In this document: positions 1-8,556 of the stretch, one piece after another
Numbering within the stretch: the stretch's first letter is position 1
How the letters are laid out: every line of letters starts with the position of its first letter
Assembly (NCBI GenBank): GCA_027061785.1
Contig: JAMOVA010000002.1
Coordinates: 1 to 64,000 of the forward strand
DNA from: Thermoproteota archaeon
GTDB lineage: Archaea > Korarchaeota > Korarchaeia > Korarchaeales > Korarchaeaceae
Reading direction: 5' to 3'
DNA: 64,000 nt
The notes under the pieces: generated by a model
What the model was told of the DNA's origin: nothing
What the model saw: only the letters and a program-made list of their open reading frames with translations
Database searches by the model: none
Position numbers and translations under genes: made by a program

Positions 1-910
1 CATGAACGGTTCTAACTTGGGAATTGACAACATGAGCTGGGTGATGACCCTAAACCTCTTCTCCGACGAGACCGGCTTGGACGCCATAAGCATGGGATCT
101 GCCTTGGCGTTCGCAACCGAGGCGGTTCAGAGGGGCATCCTCAGTAAGGAGGAGGTCGGCGTCGACCTAGAGTGGGGCAACGCCCCGGCCATGCTGGAGC
201 TGGCCAGGAAGATCGTGAACAAGGAGGGATTCGGCGCGGTGCTGGCCGAGGGAGTGGCTTACGCTGCCTCCAAGCTGGGGAACGGTGCTGAGAAGTTCGC
301 GATGCACGTTAAGGGATTGGAGACCAGTGCATACGACTGCCACGCGTATATAGGAATGGCCCTAGCCTACGGAACGAGTCCCATAGGGGCTCACCACAAG
401 GACGCGTGGTTCATCTCCATAGAGGTCAGGGAGGGCAGGGGAGTAGCGAGCAAGGATAGAGTGGAGAAGCTTATCTGGATGCAGAACGTGAGGGGAGGAT
501 TCTTCGAGAGCGCTGTGGCCTGCAGATTACCGTGGATCGAGCTCGGCTTCGATCTCGAGTGGTATACCAAGTTCCTGAAGGCCGCGACCGGGCTGGAGTA
601 CACCTGGGACGACCTCTACAGGATCTCAAACAGGATATACTCGCTGATAAGGGCCTTCTGGATAAGGGAGAAGGGTGGCTGGAGCAGGACCATGGACTAT
701 CCACCGGCGAAGTGGTTCGAGGAGCCCCTGACCAAGGGACCGCTTGCCGGCGCTAAGCTCGACAGGGACTCCTACGACAAGATGCTCTCATGGTACTACG
801 AGCTCAGGGGATGGGACAATAACGGTGTCCCGAGGAAGAGCACGCTCAGATCCTTGGGATTGGAGAGCGTCATACCCCAGCTGGAGAAGGTGGTGAGCCT
901 CTCGGAGTAA
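1..910 (+). CDS. aor: Aldehyde:ferredoxin oxidoreductase, C-terminal part (cut by window edge)
   Basis: This is the C-terminal half (about 300 residues visible) of a tungstopterin enzyme that oxidises aldehydes to acids with ferredoxin as acceptor. Family enzymes are about 600 residues, so the N-terminal pterin domain and the CxxCxxxC cluster motif lie outside the window. The visible part shows the SDETGLDAIS segment, matching the conserved DxxGLDxIS region, and Cys174 in the context AVACRLPW, the likely fourth ligand of the 4Fe-4S cluster. The ATG at base 2 is probably internal. A MoaD-like gene follows after 11 bases, a common partner of AOR genes. Family is clear; aldehyde specificity (AOR, FOR or GOR) cannot be told. 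Confidence 0.9.
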   Translation, partial: MNGSNLGIDNMSWVMTLNLFSDETGLDAISMGSALAFATEAVQRGILSKEEVGVDLEWGNAPAMLELARKIVNKEGFGAVLAEGVAYAASKLGNGAEKFAMHVKGLETSAYDCHAYIGMALAYGTSPIGAHHKDAWFISIEVREGRGVASKDRVEKLIWMQNVRGGFFESAVACRLPWIELGFDLEWYTKFLKAATGLEYTWDDLYRISNRIYSLIRAFWIREKGGWSRTMDYPPAKWFEEPLTKGPLAGAKLDRDSYDKMLSWYYELRGWDNNGVPRKSTLRSLGLESVIPQLEKVVSLSE

Positions 911-921
911 GGAGGTCTCTC

Positions 922-1173
922 ATGAGACTCAAGCTGCTGGGAAAGCCTAGAGAGCTTCTAGGCAAGGAGGTAGAGCTGAACCTAGGCAGGACCACGCTGA
1001 GGAAAGTGCTCGAAGCCCTTCCAGAGGAGGTAAGGGAACTCGTGACTGACGGTGAGAGGTTCAAGATGATAGTACTGATCAATGGGGTATCCGCGGAGTC
1101 AAAGGGCGGATTGGATGCGGAAGTGGGGCCTGAAGACGAGATCACCATAATGCCAGAGGTGGGAGGGGGCTAG
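922..1173 (+). CDS. MoaD/ThiS-family small sulfur carrier
   Basis: An 83-residue beta-grasp protein ending in Gly-Gly-Gly, the C-terminal tail that is adenylated and thiocarboxylated in MoaD to supply dithiolene sulfur to molybdopterin or tungstopterin. Its length matches the MoaD family (about 80-90 residues). It starts with ATG after GGAGG and lies 11 bases downstream of the AOR gene, so the two are probably co-transcribed and it likely serves the tungstopterin of that enzyme. A SAMP-like protein-modifier role is also possible, because archaeal SAMPs share the fold and the GG end. Confidence 0.85.
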   Translation: MRLKLLGKPRELLGKEVELNLGRTTLRKVLEALPEEVRELVTDGERFKMIVLINGVSAESKGGLDAEVGPEDEITIMPEVGGG

Positions 1174-1815
1174 CTAGAACACCTTGGATACCTTGGCAAC
1201 GGATGAGTACAGAACTCCAAAGATCATGGGGGGCCATCCGTTCCCCTCCACTTTTATCGGCTCTATTTTCCCTTCATCTAACCTGGAAACCAGTGTCCTG
1301 ACCTTTCCTATCTCTCTAGGCCAGTGGGCATCGCTCCCCCCTAGGCCCGGTATACCGTACCGCCTCGCGAACTCCTCGGCCTTCCTGTTATTCCAAGAGG
1401 GGGTCCTTCCATTCATCACCTCTATGTAGTCGATCTTTCCCAGAATATCCAAGACCGCGCTTCCCAAGGCTCCCCTCATCTTCCTGTCGAATGGATGGGG
1501 AATCACCACCAGGCCTCCCTGCTCCTTTATTCTATCCACGGTTTCCGAGGCGTCCATGCCCTTGGGTATCCTCTCGCTTATGAAGAGTCCTATGATATCG
1601 CCCTGCGCCGTCTTCACCTCCTCCCCCGGGATGACTATCAGGTCCACACCCAGTCTCCTGACCTCTTCCAGCACCTCTTGGGCCCCTATCACCTCGTTGT
1701 GATCGGTTATCGCTATGGCGCTCAGTCCCCTCCTCACAGCTAATTTCACCACATCCCTAGGAGAGGCCATCGAGTCCCGGGATCGCCTGGTATGCACATG
1801 AAAGTCCACCCACAT
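1174..1815 (-). CDS. PHP-domain metal-dependent phosphoesterase
   Basis: A 213-residue PHP protein. The N-terminal HVH motif (residues 6-8), TDHNE (38-41), the PGEEV glutamate near residue 65, IPHPFDR and a C-terminal GSDAH form the metal-binding set of the PHP family, which hydrolyses phosphoesters such as histidinol phosphate or nucleotide phosphates. It is a stand-alone PHP domain, so the substrate cannot be named. The ATG follows a GAGGGATCC site and lies just after the upstream minus-strand gene, suggesting a two-gene operon. Its stop abuts the convergent MoaD-like gene with no spacer. Confidence 0.8.
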   Translation of the reverse strand: MWVDFHVHTRRSRDSMASPRDVVKLAVRRGLSAIAITDHNEVIGAQEVLEEVRRLGVDLIVIPGEEVKTAQGDIIGLFISERIPKGMDASETVDRIKEQGGLVVIPHPFDRKMRGALGSAVLDILGKIDYIEVMNGRTPSWNNRKAEEFARRYGIPGLGGSDAHWPREIGKVRTLVSRLDEGKIEPIKVEGNGWPPMIFGVLYSSVAKVSKVF

Positions 1816-1824
1816 GGGGATCCC

Positions 1825-2241
1825 TCATAGTGAGTACTCCATTCCCTCTGCCTTACCTTTGCCCTCGGGCTGCGGCTGGGGTAGCGGTGGCAGGGGCGGA
1901 GGTACGCCCACCGATCTACACAGCATAACCGCCTCCGCGAAGCCCGCCGCGTACACGGCTTGGACTACGGGCTGAGGCATCTTACCGGCCCCTATATCCC
2001 TCAGCATCCTCTCTATCTCGTCCTTCTTGCCGGTTATGATGACCCTACCCTCCACAGTTATTCTGGCCACGGAGGGTTGGTAACTCACATCTATGAGGAA
2101 CTTGCCCTTAGCCCTCTCCTTGGATCCCTCTATCTTCCCCAAGTTCATGTTAACGGAGATCTGCAAGTTCGGCGGCAGCGGATCCTCTGGTTCCACGTAT
2201 CTCTCGGCCTGAACCCTCATTACCCTCACGGCTATGTTCAT
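1825..2241 (-). CDS. Conserved hypothetical protein, Pro-rich C-terminus
   Basis: I do not recognise this protein of about 138 residues. The first 80 residues alternate short hydrophobic and charged stretches typical of beta strands (NLQISVNMN, KFLIDVSYQ, RITVEGRVII), somewhat like a SecB-like or small beta-barrel fold. The C-terminus is a proline-rich run (PPPLPPLPQPQP) ending in Lys and Glu. There is no signal peptide or membrane segment. The start is placed at 2241 because GATGATC lies just upstream; an in-frame ATG at 2250 is the alternative. It is co-directional with the PHP gene. Confidence 0.6.
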   Translation of the reverse strand: MNIAVRVMRVQAERYVEPEDPLPPNLQISVNMNLGKIEGSKERAKGKFLIDVSYQPSVARITVEGRVIITGKKDEIERMLRDIGAGKMPQPVVQAVYAAGFAEAVMLCRSVGVPPPLPPLPQPQPEGKGKAEGMEYSL

Positions 2242-2335
2242 AGTGATCATCTCGGCCTTCCTGCACCCCCTTTTAACCGTACCCCTAGGAGTGAAAGTTT
2301 TTCGTATTCAGGTCGCCAGCTCCCCAGGTGGTGAC

Positions 2336-2596
2336 ATGAAGGTTAGGAAGAGAAGCACCGGGACCGAGGAGGAGTTCCTCCCAGTGAAGATAGTTGCGGC
2401 CGCAATTAAGGCTGGTGCTTCCGTTGAGTTGGCTGATGAGGTTGCCAGGGCTGTACAGGAGAAATTCAAGGATAAGGAGGTAGTGGATAGCTCGGAGATC
2501 AGGGAATTCGTGCTTAACTACCTCAAGGAGAGGGAGCCCTCCGCCTACGAGAACTGGCTCAGGTTCGACAGTCGGGTGAAGGGTATCTCCTCCTAA
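2336..2596 (+). CDS. Small ATP-cone domain protein
   Basis: An 86-residue protein. After a basic start (MKVRKRSTG) it has the pattern of the ATP-cone regulatory domain found on ribonucleotide reductases and NrdR: a K-x-S/T entry, a central AAxKAGA helix pair, and a helix ending near ILNYL-like sequence. It stands alone rather than being fused to an enzyme, and may be a nucleotide-sensing regulator. The start is ATG 2336, with GGTGGTGA 3 bases upstream; the longer frame to 2234 overlaps the divergent gene. Its TAA is in the same reading frame as the next gene. Confidence 0.65.
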   Translation: MKVRKRSTGTEEEFLPVKIVAAAIKAGASVELADEVARAVQEKFKDKEVVDSSEIREFVLNYLKEREPSAYENWLRFDSRVKGISS

Positions 2597-2617
2597 TCTT
2601 TTTCGGGGGGTTCGGGG

Positions 2618-3382
2618 ATAGAACTGAGGGATCTAGTTGACCTCGCCCTGAAAATAAAGGAGAGGGCTTTTCCTTTCATAGGGGCGGACAGGGAATATTC
2701 CTACGTCAGCGCTGGAGGGGACACCGCTAGGGCGGTGGATGAGGCCGCGCAGGAGGCTCTCTCTGAATGGTTAGAGGAGAGGGGGAGGCACCCGAGCATC
2801 CTCAGCGAGGAGAGCGGACTTATCGAGGGCCAAGAGAAGGGGATTATTCTCATTGATCCCGTGGACGGTAGTTCCAACGCCGACAGGGGAATTCCTTTCG
2901 CCTGCGTCTCCGTGGCCTATTCCTCCTCCTACTCGCTTAAGGATCTCGAGATTGCAGTTCTACTGGACCTGTTCAGGGGGGATCTCTATCACGCCATCAG
3001 GGGAGGAGGTGCCTTCAAGAACGGAAACAGAGTGAGAGTGAGGGACTTCAGGGGTACCCCGGTCATCTACGCACCTTGTCAGAGGAACGACCCGGTAACC
3101 AAGGAGAGGCTGGGATTCAAGCATATAGCGAGGAGGGACCTGGGATCTGTGGCCTTGGGCTTAGCTCTGGTGGCAGAGGGTCGGATAGACGCACTCATCG
3201 ATCTCAGGGGAGACCTGAGGATAGTGGATCTGGCCGCAGGCCTCCTAATGGTTAAAGAGGCAGGAGGAACCGTTTTGGTGAACAAGCACCGAATAGAGGG
3301 TCTGAATAGGGAGTACTCCATCGTAGCCGGGGTCCATGAGGTAGTCAGGAGAGTGGATATCGAAGGTATGGTGGAGCTGTGA
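2618..3382 (+). CDS. Inositol monophosphatase / fructose-1,6-bisphosphatase family phosphatase
   Basis: A lithium-sensitive-type phosphatase of about 254 residues. It has the signature DPVDGSSN (metal ligands of the DPxDGT motif), the SEESG acidic site upstream, and a late IVDLAAG segment where the family has WDxAAG. Archaeal members hydrolyse inositol-1-phosphate, fructose-1,6-bisphosphate or both. The first ordinary start codon is GTG 2735, but about 39 conserved-looking upstream residues (including GGDTARAVDEAAQEAL around that GTG) are in frame from ATA 2618, so the start is placed there tentatively. The stop directly abuts the CCA end of the convergent tRNA-Thr. Confidence 0.85.
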   Translation: MELRDLVDLALKIKERAFPFIGADREYSYVSAGGDTARAVDEAAQEALSEWLEERGRHPSILSEESGLIEGQEKGIILIDPVDGSSNADRGIPFACVSVAYSSSYSLKDLEIAVLLDLFRGDLYHAIRGGGAFKNGNRVRVRDFRGTPVIYAPCQRNDPVTKERLGFKHIARRDLGSVALGLALVAEGRIDALIDLRGDLRIVDLAAGLLMVKEAGGTVLVNKHRIEGLNREYSIVAGVHEVVRRVDIEGMVEL

Positions 3383-3458
3383 TGGAGCCCCGGGGGGGTC
3401 TCGAACCCCCGACCTGCCGCTTACAAGGCGGCCGCTCTGCCAACTGAGCTACCGGGGC
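3383..3458 (-). tRNA. tRNA-Thr (anticodon TGT)
   Basis: A cloverleaf reads on the minus strand. The acceptor stem is GCCCCGG paired to CCGGGGC, the D arm contains AGCTCAGTTGGCAGAGC, the anticodon stem GCCGC/GCGGC encloses loop CTTGTAA (anticodon TGT, codon ACA), and the T arm is GGGGG-TTCGAGA-CCCCC. The CCA end is encoded (3383-3385). No intron. A second tRNA-Thr with anticodon CGT lies at 15.8 kb. Confidence 0.95.
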
Positions 3459-3503
3459 CAATCATGAGAGATGGCTCACCAAATATAAGTTTTGGAGGGA
3501 ACC

Positions 3504-4886
3504 TTAGTGGTCCTCCCCCTCCTTTCCCAGCTCGAATTCGTCGTGCAATGCCCTCACAGCCTCTTCCCCATCAGTTTCATCGACCACGAACGATATATTG
3601 ACCTCGGAGGATCCTTGGGCTATCATCTTCACGTTTATGCCCCTAGCGGAGACTGCTCCGAAGACGCGAGAGGCGACGCCGGGAGTACCCCTCATCCCGG
3701 ATCCTATGGCGGCCACCACGGAGCATCCCCTATCCAAGAGGACCTCCTTGAATATGGGTCCCAAGAGCCTGGCCTCCATTATGCCCCTTGCCCTCTCAGC
3801 CTCCTCGGCCTCCAAGACTATCGAGATGTCCGACTCTGAGATGCTCTGGGAGATCATGAGCACGTTGAGCCCATTATCTCCCAAGAGTGAGAACAGCCGA
3901 CCGGCCGTTCCGGGACGCCCGATCATCCCAACGCCCCTGACCGTTATTATGGATACCCCTCTCCTTAGACCCACGGCCTTAACCACTTCCCTACTCCTTA
4001 CCTCCCTGCTGGAGATGAGGGTGCCGGGGGAGCTCATGTTACGGAAGTTCCTTATCCTCACGGGTGTGGAGGTCGCCATAGCCGGCTCCAAGAACCTGGG
4101 ATGCATCCTCTTCGCACCGAAGTACGCTAGCTCTATGGCTTCCCTGTAAGAGACCTGCTTGATCAGGCGAGCGTCCTTAACTATCCTCGGATCAGCTGTG
4201 AGCAGACCGTCCACATTAGTCCAGAGCCAAACCTCCCTAGACCCTAAGGAGGATCCCAGAAGGACCGCAGTCAGATCACTCCCTCCTCGCCCCAACGTCG
4301 TGACTCTACCCTCTTGGGAGAGCCCAGAGAAGCCAGCCACTACAGGTAGTGTATCTTCGAGCAGTGGGAGGAGCCTGCTCCTCACGTAAACACGGGTGGC
4401 CTTGAGGAGTGGGTTAGCCTCGCCATGGGAGTCATCCGTAACTATGCCGGCCTCTCCTCCCGTTAGAAACCTGGATTTAACGCCCTCCTTCTGGAGTAGC
4501 TCAGACAGAATGCTCCCAGACAGATTCTCTCCCATAGAAGCTATGAGATCTCTCAGTCTGGGTGTGATCTCCCCTATGTAGGTTATCCCGATCACTATCT
4601 TCTCGAGCTTCTCCAGCTCCTTCCTAACGGTCTGGCAGGTAAGTCCCAAGTCTTCACATATACTCAGATGCTTCTCCCTCAAGGATTGTAACTCTTTCGT
4701 GACAGCTAGCTCGTCTCCGAATGCAGCTAGCTCGCCGATCCTGAGTAAATGGTCAGTGACCCCTTTAAGGGCTGAGATGACAGCTACTACCCTCTCCCTC
4801 TCTAGAGCATCCTTCAGATAGTCAGCTATGGATTGGAGGTCTTCAGCCCCCTCCAAGATGGATCCGCCGAACTTCATTATGAGCAA
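3504..4886 (-). CDS. lysC: Aspartate kinase
   Basis: A 460-residue aspartokinase catalysing ATP-dependent phosphorylation of aspartate, the first step towards threonine, methionine and lysine. The N-terminus has MKFGGSI (the KFGGT/S motif), then the amino-acid kinase domain with VTTLGRGGSDLTA, and the last 150 residues hold two ACT domains (repeats around VGMIGRPGTAGRLFS and SGMRGTPGVASRVFG), so end-product feedback control is likely. The start is TTG 4886 because the first beta strand needs the residues before MKFGG. It overlaps the end of the homoserine dehydrogenase gene by 10 bases, indicating an operon. Confidence 0.93.
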   Translation of the reverse strand: MLIMKFGGSILEGAEDLQSIADYLKDALERERVVAVISALKGVTDHLLRIGELAAFGDELAVTKELQSLREKHLSICEDLGLTCQTVRKELEKLEKIVIGITYIGEITPRLRDLIASMGENLSGSILSELLQKEGVKSRFLTGGEAGIVTDDSHGEANPLLKATRVYVRSRLLPLLEDTLPVVAGFSGLSQEGRVTTLGRGGSDLTAVLLGSSLGSREVWLWTNVDGLLTADPRIVKDARLIKQVSYREAIELAYFGAKRMHPRFLEPAMATSTPVRIRNFRNMSSPGTLISSREVRSREVVKAVGLRRGVSIITVRGVGMIGRPGTAGRLFSLLGDNGLNVLMISQSISESDISIVLEAEEAERARGIMEARLLGPIFKEVLLDRGCSVVAAIGSGMRGTPGVASRVFGAVSARGINVKMIAQGSSEVNISFVVDETDGEEAVRALHDEFELGKEGEDH

Positions 4887-5887
4887 GGTTCGGCACCCCC
4901 TAAGTACATCTTCAGTTCTACCAGATCTCTCATCAGGGCGGCGGCGGTTTCCCTCCCACCTGCACCTTTACCTATCAACGTGTGTCTCCCGGATATCTCC
5001 GCTATGAAGGAGACGGCGTTAAGGGCGCCTGGGACCACCAGTGGATCCTTCCTGTCGATCTCCTCCGGCTGGACCCTGAGGCCCGACTCATCGGCTGTAG
5101 CTATCAACCTGACTGTTCTTCCTCTGGAGAGCATTTCCTCCGTTATCTCAACATCCCTGATGCCACGGATGGACACATCCTTCAACGTCACCCCCAAGTC
5201 CATGGCCCAGTTCGAGAGTATCACGAGTTTAGCAGCGGAGTCCCACCCGTCCACATCGTTGCTCGGATCCGCCTCGGCATATCCCTTTTCTTGAGCCTCT
5301 CTCAGCGCCTCTTGGAACGAGATTCCGTCCTCCATCCGGTTGAGTATGTAATTCGTGGTTCCGTTGATCACGCCCCTTATCGATACTATCTTCTCGCCGG
5401 ACAGGCATTTCCCAACGAACCTGAGGAAGGGGGTGCCTCCCCCAACAGTTCCGCTGAAGAGAAGCCTTAGACCTTTGTGCTGAAACATCTCTACCAGTGC
5501 AGGCATTTCTAGAGCTAAAGGACCTTTATTTGCCGTTATAACGTGTTTTCCAGTCTGTAATGCCGCTCTGAGGTGGGAGATCCCGGGTTCCCCTGTCCTG
5601 AAGTCTGACGGTGTGACATCGATAACTACCTCCGCCTCCACTTCCTTCACCAAGTCCAAATCTCGCACCTCATCCGGGAAGCCCTGCAGCGTTCCTCTTG
5701 ACCTCTTGTGATTCAAGAGCTTCTGTACATCTAATCCTTTAGGATTGTAGACCATCGACTTGGAATCGGCCGCTGCCACTACAACAGGATGAAGACCGTA
5801 TTTCCTGTATAGATCCGCCTGTTCGAGATCAAGCAGCTCTAGGAATGCTTGACCCACGACCCCCATACCCATTAGGATTATGCGCAT
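4877..5887 (-). CDS. hom: Homoserine dehydrogenase
   Basis: A 336-residue NAD(P)-dependent homoserine dehydrogenase reducing aspartate semialdehyde to homoserine. It has an N-terminal Rossmann motif (GMGVVGQAF), the conserved TANKGPLAL segment, GTVGGGTPF, and INGTTNYIL with DVDGWDSAAK in the catalytic domain. There is no C-terminal ACT domain, so control probably sits in the adjacent aspartate kinase. The start is placed at ATG 5887 rather than 5929: the extra 14 residues are unlike the family and an AT-rich box lies about 26 bases upstream, as in a leaderless message. No aspartate-semialdehyde dehydrogenase gene is in the window. Confidence 0.93.
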   Translation of the reverse strand: MRIILMGMGVVGQAFLELLDLEQADLYRKYGLHPVVVAAADSKSMVYNPKGLDVQKLLNHKRSRGTLQGFPDEVRDLDLVKEVEAEVVIDVTPSDFRTGEPGISHLRAALQTGKHVITANKGPLALEMPALVEMFQHKGLRLLFSGTVGGGTPFLRFVGKCLSGEKIVSIRGVINGTTNYILNRMEDGISFQEALREAQEKGYAEADPSNDVDGWDSAAKLVILSNWAMDLGVTLKDVSIRGIRDVEITEEMLSRGRTVRLIATADESGLRVQPEEIDRKDPLVVPGALNAVSFIAEISGRHTLIGKGAGGRETAAALMRDLVELKMYLGGAEPCS

Positions 5888-5906
5888 CTCTTCCAATCGA
5901 GGGGGC

Positions 5907-5920
5907 ATACAAAAAGTTTG
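5907..5920 (-). promoter_or_regulatory. Putative TATA box for hom-lysC
   Basis: Read on the minus strand this is an AT-rich AAACTTTTTGTATG-type element centred about 26 bases before ATG 5887, the distance expected for a leaderless archaeal transcript. No Shine-Dalgarno site lies in between. Confidence 0.4.
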
Positions 5921-6027
5921 ACTGTGCATCGAGGATTGTTCGCAAGATGCTGGGGGAATCGTGAGCGATCCTCCCTTCAGGGAAAAAGAGATATATGTGT
6001 TATGTGGAGTATGGTTCGGGTGATGCT

Positions 6028-6366
6028 TTGCTCTCTGGAATGGCTGGCTTGACCCTTAAGCTAATGCAGTTCGGGCCGATAGGCTGGACTGAGCTCCTGA
6101 TAATAATAGTGATTGCTTTGCTCCTCTTCGGGCCAAGGAGGCTCCCGGAGCTAGCTAGATCAATGGGTGAGGCCATAAACGAATTCAGAAAGGCCAGTAG
6201 TGGAGTGACCTCTAAGGAAGAGAAGGAGGAGAAGACCAAGAAGAGCAGCAGTGAGATCAGAGAGCTGGCTCTCAGCTTGGGAATAGATGTGACCGGCAAG
6301 ACCGACGAGGAGCTCATGGAGGAGATAAAGGCCTTAGCGGCCAAGAAGAAGGGGTCAGAGGAGTAA
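6028..6366 (+). CDS. tatA: Sec-independent translocase protein TatA/TatB
   Basis: A protein of about 112 residues with one N-terminal membrane helix (TELLIIIVIALLLFGP), then the F-G-P hinge and an amphipathic helix (RRLPELARSMGEAINEFRKA), the hallmark of TatA-family pore subunits. A charged Lys/Glu tail follows. The start is assigned to TTG 6028 because GGGTGATG precedes it in the same arrangement seen at other TTG-start genes here; ATG 6040 is the alternative. It converges with tatC, so the minimal TatA-TatC system exporting folded, cofactor-loaded proteins is encoded as a convergent pair. Confidence 0.9.
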   Translation: MLSGMAGLTLKLMQFGPIGWTELLIIIVIALLLFGPRRLPELARSMGEAINEFRKASSGVTSKEEKEEKTKKSSSEIRELALSLGIDVTGKTDEELMEEIKALAAKKKGSEE

Positions 6367-6438
6367 CCCCTTCATTCAACTTTTCATCTCATCTCGCCTT
6401 GCTTCTTCTGGCTCTAGCTGCTTCTCCTAATTTTAGCC

Positions 6439-7254
6439 TCAGCTCTTCCTATGCATCTTCTTAGCTAGTAAGTAGGAGAGGACGTAGAGCACCAGAAACG
6501 GGATGGCCAGTGCTATCATTGAGACAGGAGTTGGATCTGGAGTTATTACCGCTGTCACAACCATTATCACAAACACCACATATCTCCAGTTCTTTTTCAA
6601 GGTATCTGGGGTTATTATATCCAAATAAGACGCCAAAGCCACCACCAATGGGAAGGTAAATGACAGTCCTGTCGTAAGCATTCCCACTATTGCGAATGAA
6701 TAGAACTCCTTCACGGAAAATACGAGTTCTACGCCACCGAGTAAATACAACCAAGAGAGGAAGAAGAACGTCAGCGGTAGGATCACAAAGTAAGCGTATA
6801 CCACACCTAAAGCAAACAGTAGGAAGAATAGGAGAGAGAAGGGGATCAGTACCTTTTTCTCTCGCTCCTCTAAAGCTGGTTCCAAATACTCATATATCTC
6901 TTTGGCTATATAAGGAGAAGCAATTATTAGGCCCATTAGAAGGGAAAGTTGGAGAATTACCTCTATAGAATCTAACCAGCTGTGAGCGATGAGCTCCACA
7001 GGAAGCTTCTTTATCCCGAAAAAGGTGGCTATGGGTTTCACTATGGGATTGTTGACATTCGTCAAATCCTCTTGCATCTTCTTCATGACGTAAAACACAA
7101 GTGGTGTGTAGCCGTCCCATCTGCCCTCTATTAGCTGAGAGGGAATTACCACTACGATGCTGGAGGTTATTATGAGGGCTATTAGTATCCTTCTCAGCCT
7201 CTCAAGCAGCTCGATGATGTGTTCCTGTAGCGGCGCCTCCTTATCCTCCGCCAA
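6439..7254 (-). CDS. tatC: Sec-independent translocase protein TatC
   Basis: A 271-residue polytopic membrane protein with about six helices. The N-terminal cytosolic part (PLQEHIIELLERLRRIL) matches the TatC signature HLxELRxR, and a conserved-looking periplasmic/TM region follows (AYFVILPLTFFFLSWL). TatC is the twin-arginine signal receptor. There is an insertion of about 40 residues after the first helix compared with short bacterial TatC, common in archaea. The start is TTG 7254. It is read towards tatA with 72 T-rich bases between the two stops, probably holding terminators for both. Confidence 0.92.
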   Translation of the reverse strand: MAEDKEAPLQEHIIELLERLRRILIALIITSSIVVVIPSQLIEGRWDGYTPLVFYVMKKMQEDLTNVNNPIVKPIATFFGIKKLPVELIAHSWLDSIEVILQLSLLMGLIIASPYIAKEIYEYLEPALEEREKKVLIPFSLLFFLLFALGVVYAYFVILPLTFFFLSWLYLLGGVELVFSVKEFYSFAIVGMLTTGLSFTFPLVVALASYLDIITPDTLKKNWRYVVFVIMVVTAVITPDPTPVSMIALAIPFLVLYVLSYLLAKKMHRKS

Positions 7255-7283
7255 AGTGCATCCTCCCGAATGTGGACGAAAGC

Positions 7284-7293
7284 TAATTTATAG
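7284..7293 (+). promoter_or_regulatory. TATA box for the first moeA
   Basis: The sequence TAATTTATAG is centred about 27 bases before ATG 7315, which has no Shine-Dalgarno site. This fits a leaderless transcript for the moeA pair. Confidence 0.5.
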
Positions 7294-7314
7294 ATTAGCA
7301 CGACCTTCCTCCCG

Positions 7315-8556
7315 ATGACACATATCTTCAAGAAGCTAACCCCTGTCGAAGAAGCTCTTGCTACCTATCTGGCCTACCTCCATCCGACCTCGCCTGAGGA
7401 AACTGCTTTAAGCGATGCTAGAGGCCGCGTTCTAGCTGAAGATGTGACCTCTCCCATGGATATACCTCCTTTCCACAGAGCGGCCTTTGATGGATACGCG
7501 GTCAGATCGTCAGACACCTTCGGCGCATCGGCATCCAATCCGGCCGTGTTGAAGATCGTGGGGAAGCTCAGACCCGGAGATGAAATAGAACTGAGTATAG
7601 GAGAGGGAGAGGCTGTGGAAATTGCCACAGGTGCGTATCTACCTGAAGGAGCTGATGCCATAGTACCCCTAGAATTCTCAAAGAGATCAGGAGATCACGT
7701 AGAAATAATAAAGCAGGTTCCCCCGGGTGCGAACGTTGACAGGAAGGGCAGTGATGTGTCGAGAGGGGATATCGTACTGAGAAGGGGTACGGTCATAGGC
7801 CCGTTCGAGATGCTTCTCCTCGCCTCCCTGAACATCGCTAGAGTGAGAGTGTTCAGGAAGCCCGTGGTCTCTATAATCAGCACGGGAAGCGAGTTGGTGG
7901 AGCTCGGATCTCCTCTCAGCAAGGGTAAAATAGTTAACTCCAACAGATATGCCCTAGAATCGCTGATCTCGGACCTAGCTGTCCCTCAGTACTTGGGTAT
8001 AGCTAGAGATGACGAGAAGATACTAGGAGAGATGGTAGAGAGGGGAATGGATGGGGACCTCATCGTTACAATCGCCGGTACTAGCGTCGGAGAGAGGGAT
8101 TTAGTTCCCAAGATCGTGAGGTCCTTGGGTGGGGAGATAGTGGTTCACGGGCTGAGCATAATGCCCGGAAAGCCCACTCTACTAGCTCTGATTGACGGAA
8201 CCCCGTTGATAGGACTCCCAGGAAGTCCTGTTGCGGCTATGGTTGCAGCTATTGAGGTGCTCCTCCCGGTGTTGGCGAGGCTTTCAGGCGTGGACGGAGC
8301 CTTTCAGTGGCCAAGGGTTAGGGCCCGTCTGGATAGGAGGATAGCCTCGAGACCCGGTGTCAGACACTACGTGAGGGTCAAGCTTAGGCGGAGGGATGGT
8401 ATCCTACTAGCCACACCCGTGAGGGTCAGTGGCTCGGGAATAATCTCCTCGCTTACCCAAGCCGATGGGTTCGTGGTGGTACCAGAGGACGTGGAGGGTT
8501 ACGAGGCTGGCAGTGAGGTGGACGTGCTCGTTTACAGGAGGTGGCTCAAGCTATGA
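7315..8556 (+). CDS. moeA: Molybdopterin molybdenumtransferase MoeA
   Basis: A 413-residue MoeA that inserts molybdate or tungstate into adenylated molybdopterin. Domain order is standard: domain III/I entry with PFHRAAFDGYA, the MoCF domain with STGSELV and TSVGERD, then GLPGSPVAAM and a C-terminal beta-barrel domain IV. It overlaps the next moeA by ATGA. Archaea with W enzymes often carry two MoeA copies, one possibly tungsten-specific; which copy serves which metal cannot be read here. The nearby AOR gene suggests a tungsten client. Confidence 0.93.
   Translation: MTHIFKKLTPVEEALATYLAYLHPTSPEETALSDARGRVLAEDVTSPMDIPPFHRAAFDGYAVRSSDTFGASASNPAVLKIVGKLRPGDEIELSIGEGEAVEIATGAYLPEGADAIVPLEFSKRSGDHVEIIKQVPPGANVDRKGSDVSRGDIVLRRGTVIGPFEMLLLASLNIARVRVFRKPVVSIISTGSELVELGSPLSKGKIVNSNRYALESLISDLAVPQYLGIARDDEKILGEMVERGMDGDLIVTIAGTSVGERDLVPKIVRSLGGEIVVHGLSIMPGKPTLLALIDGTPLIGLPGSPVAAMVAAIEVLLPVLARLSGVDGAFQWPRVRARLDRRIASRPGVRHYVRVKLRRRDGILLATPVRVSGSGIISSLTQADGFVVVPEDVEGYEAGSEVDVLVYRRWLKL

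Noticed and set aside
3492-4581. Plus-strand ORFs opposite aspartate kinase
   Set aside because: They are shadows of the minus-strand gene, with Ser/Arg-rich composition and no motif.
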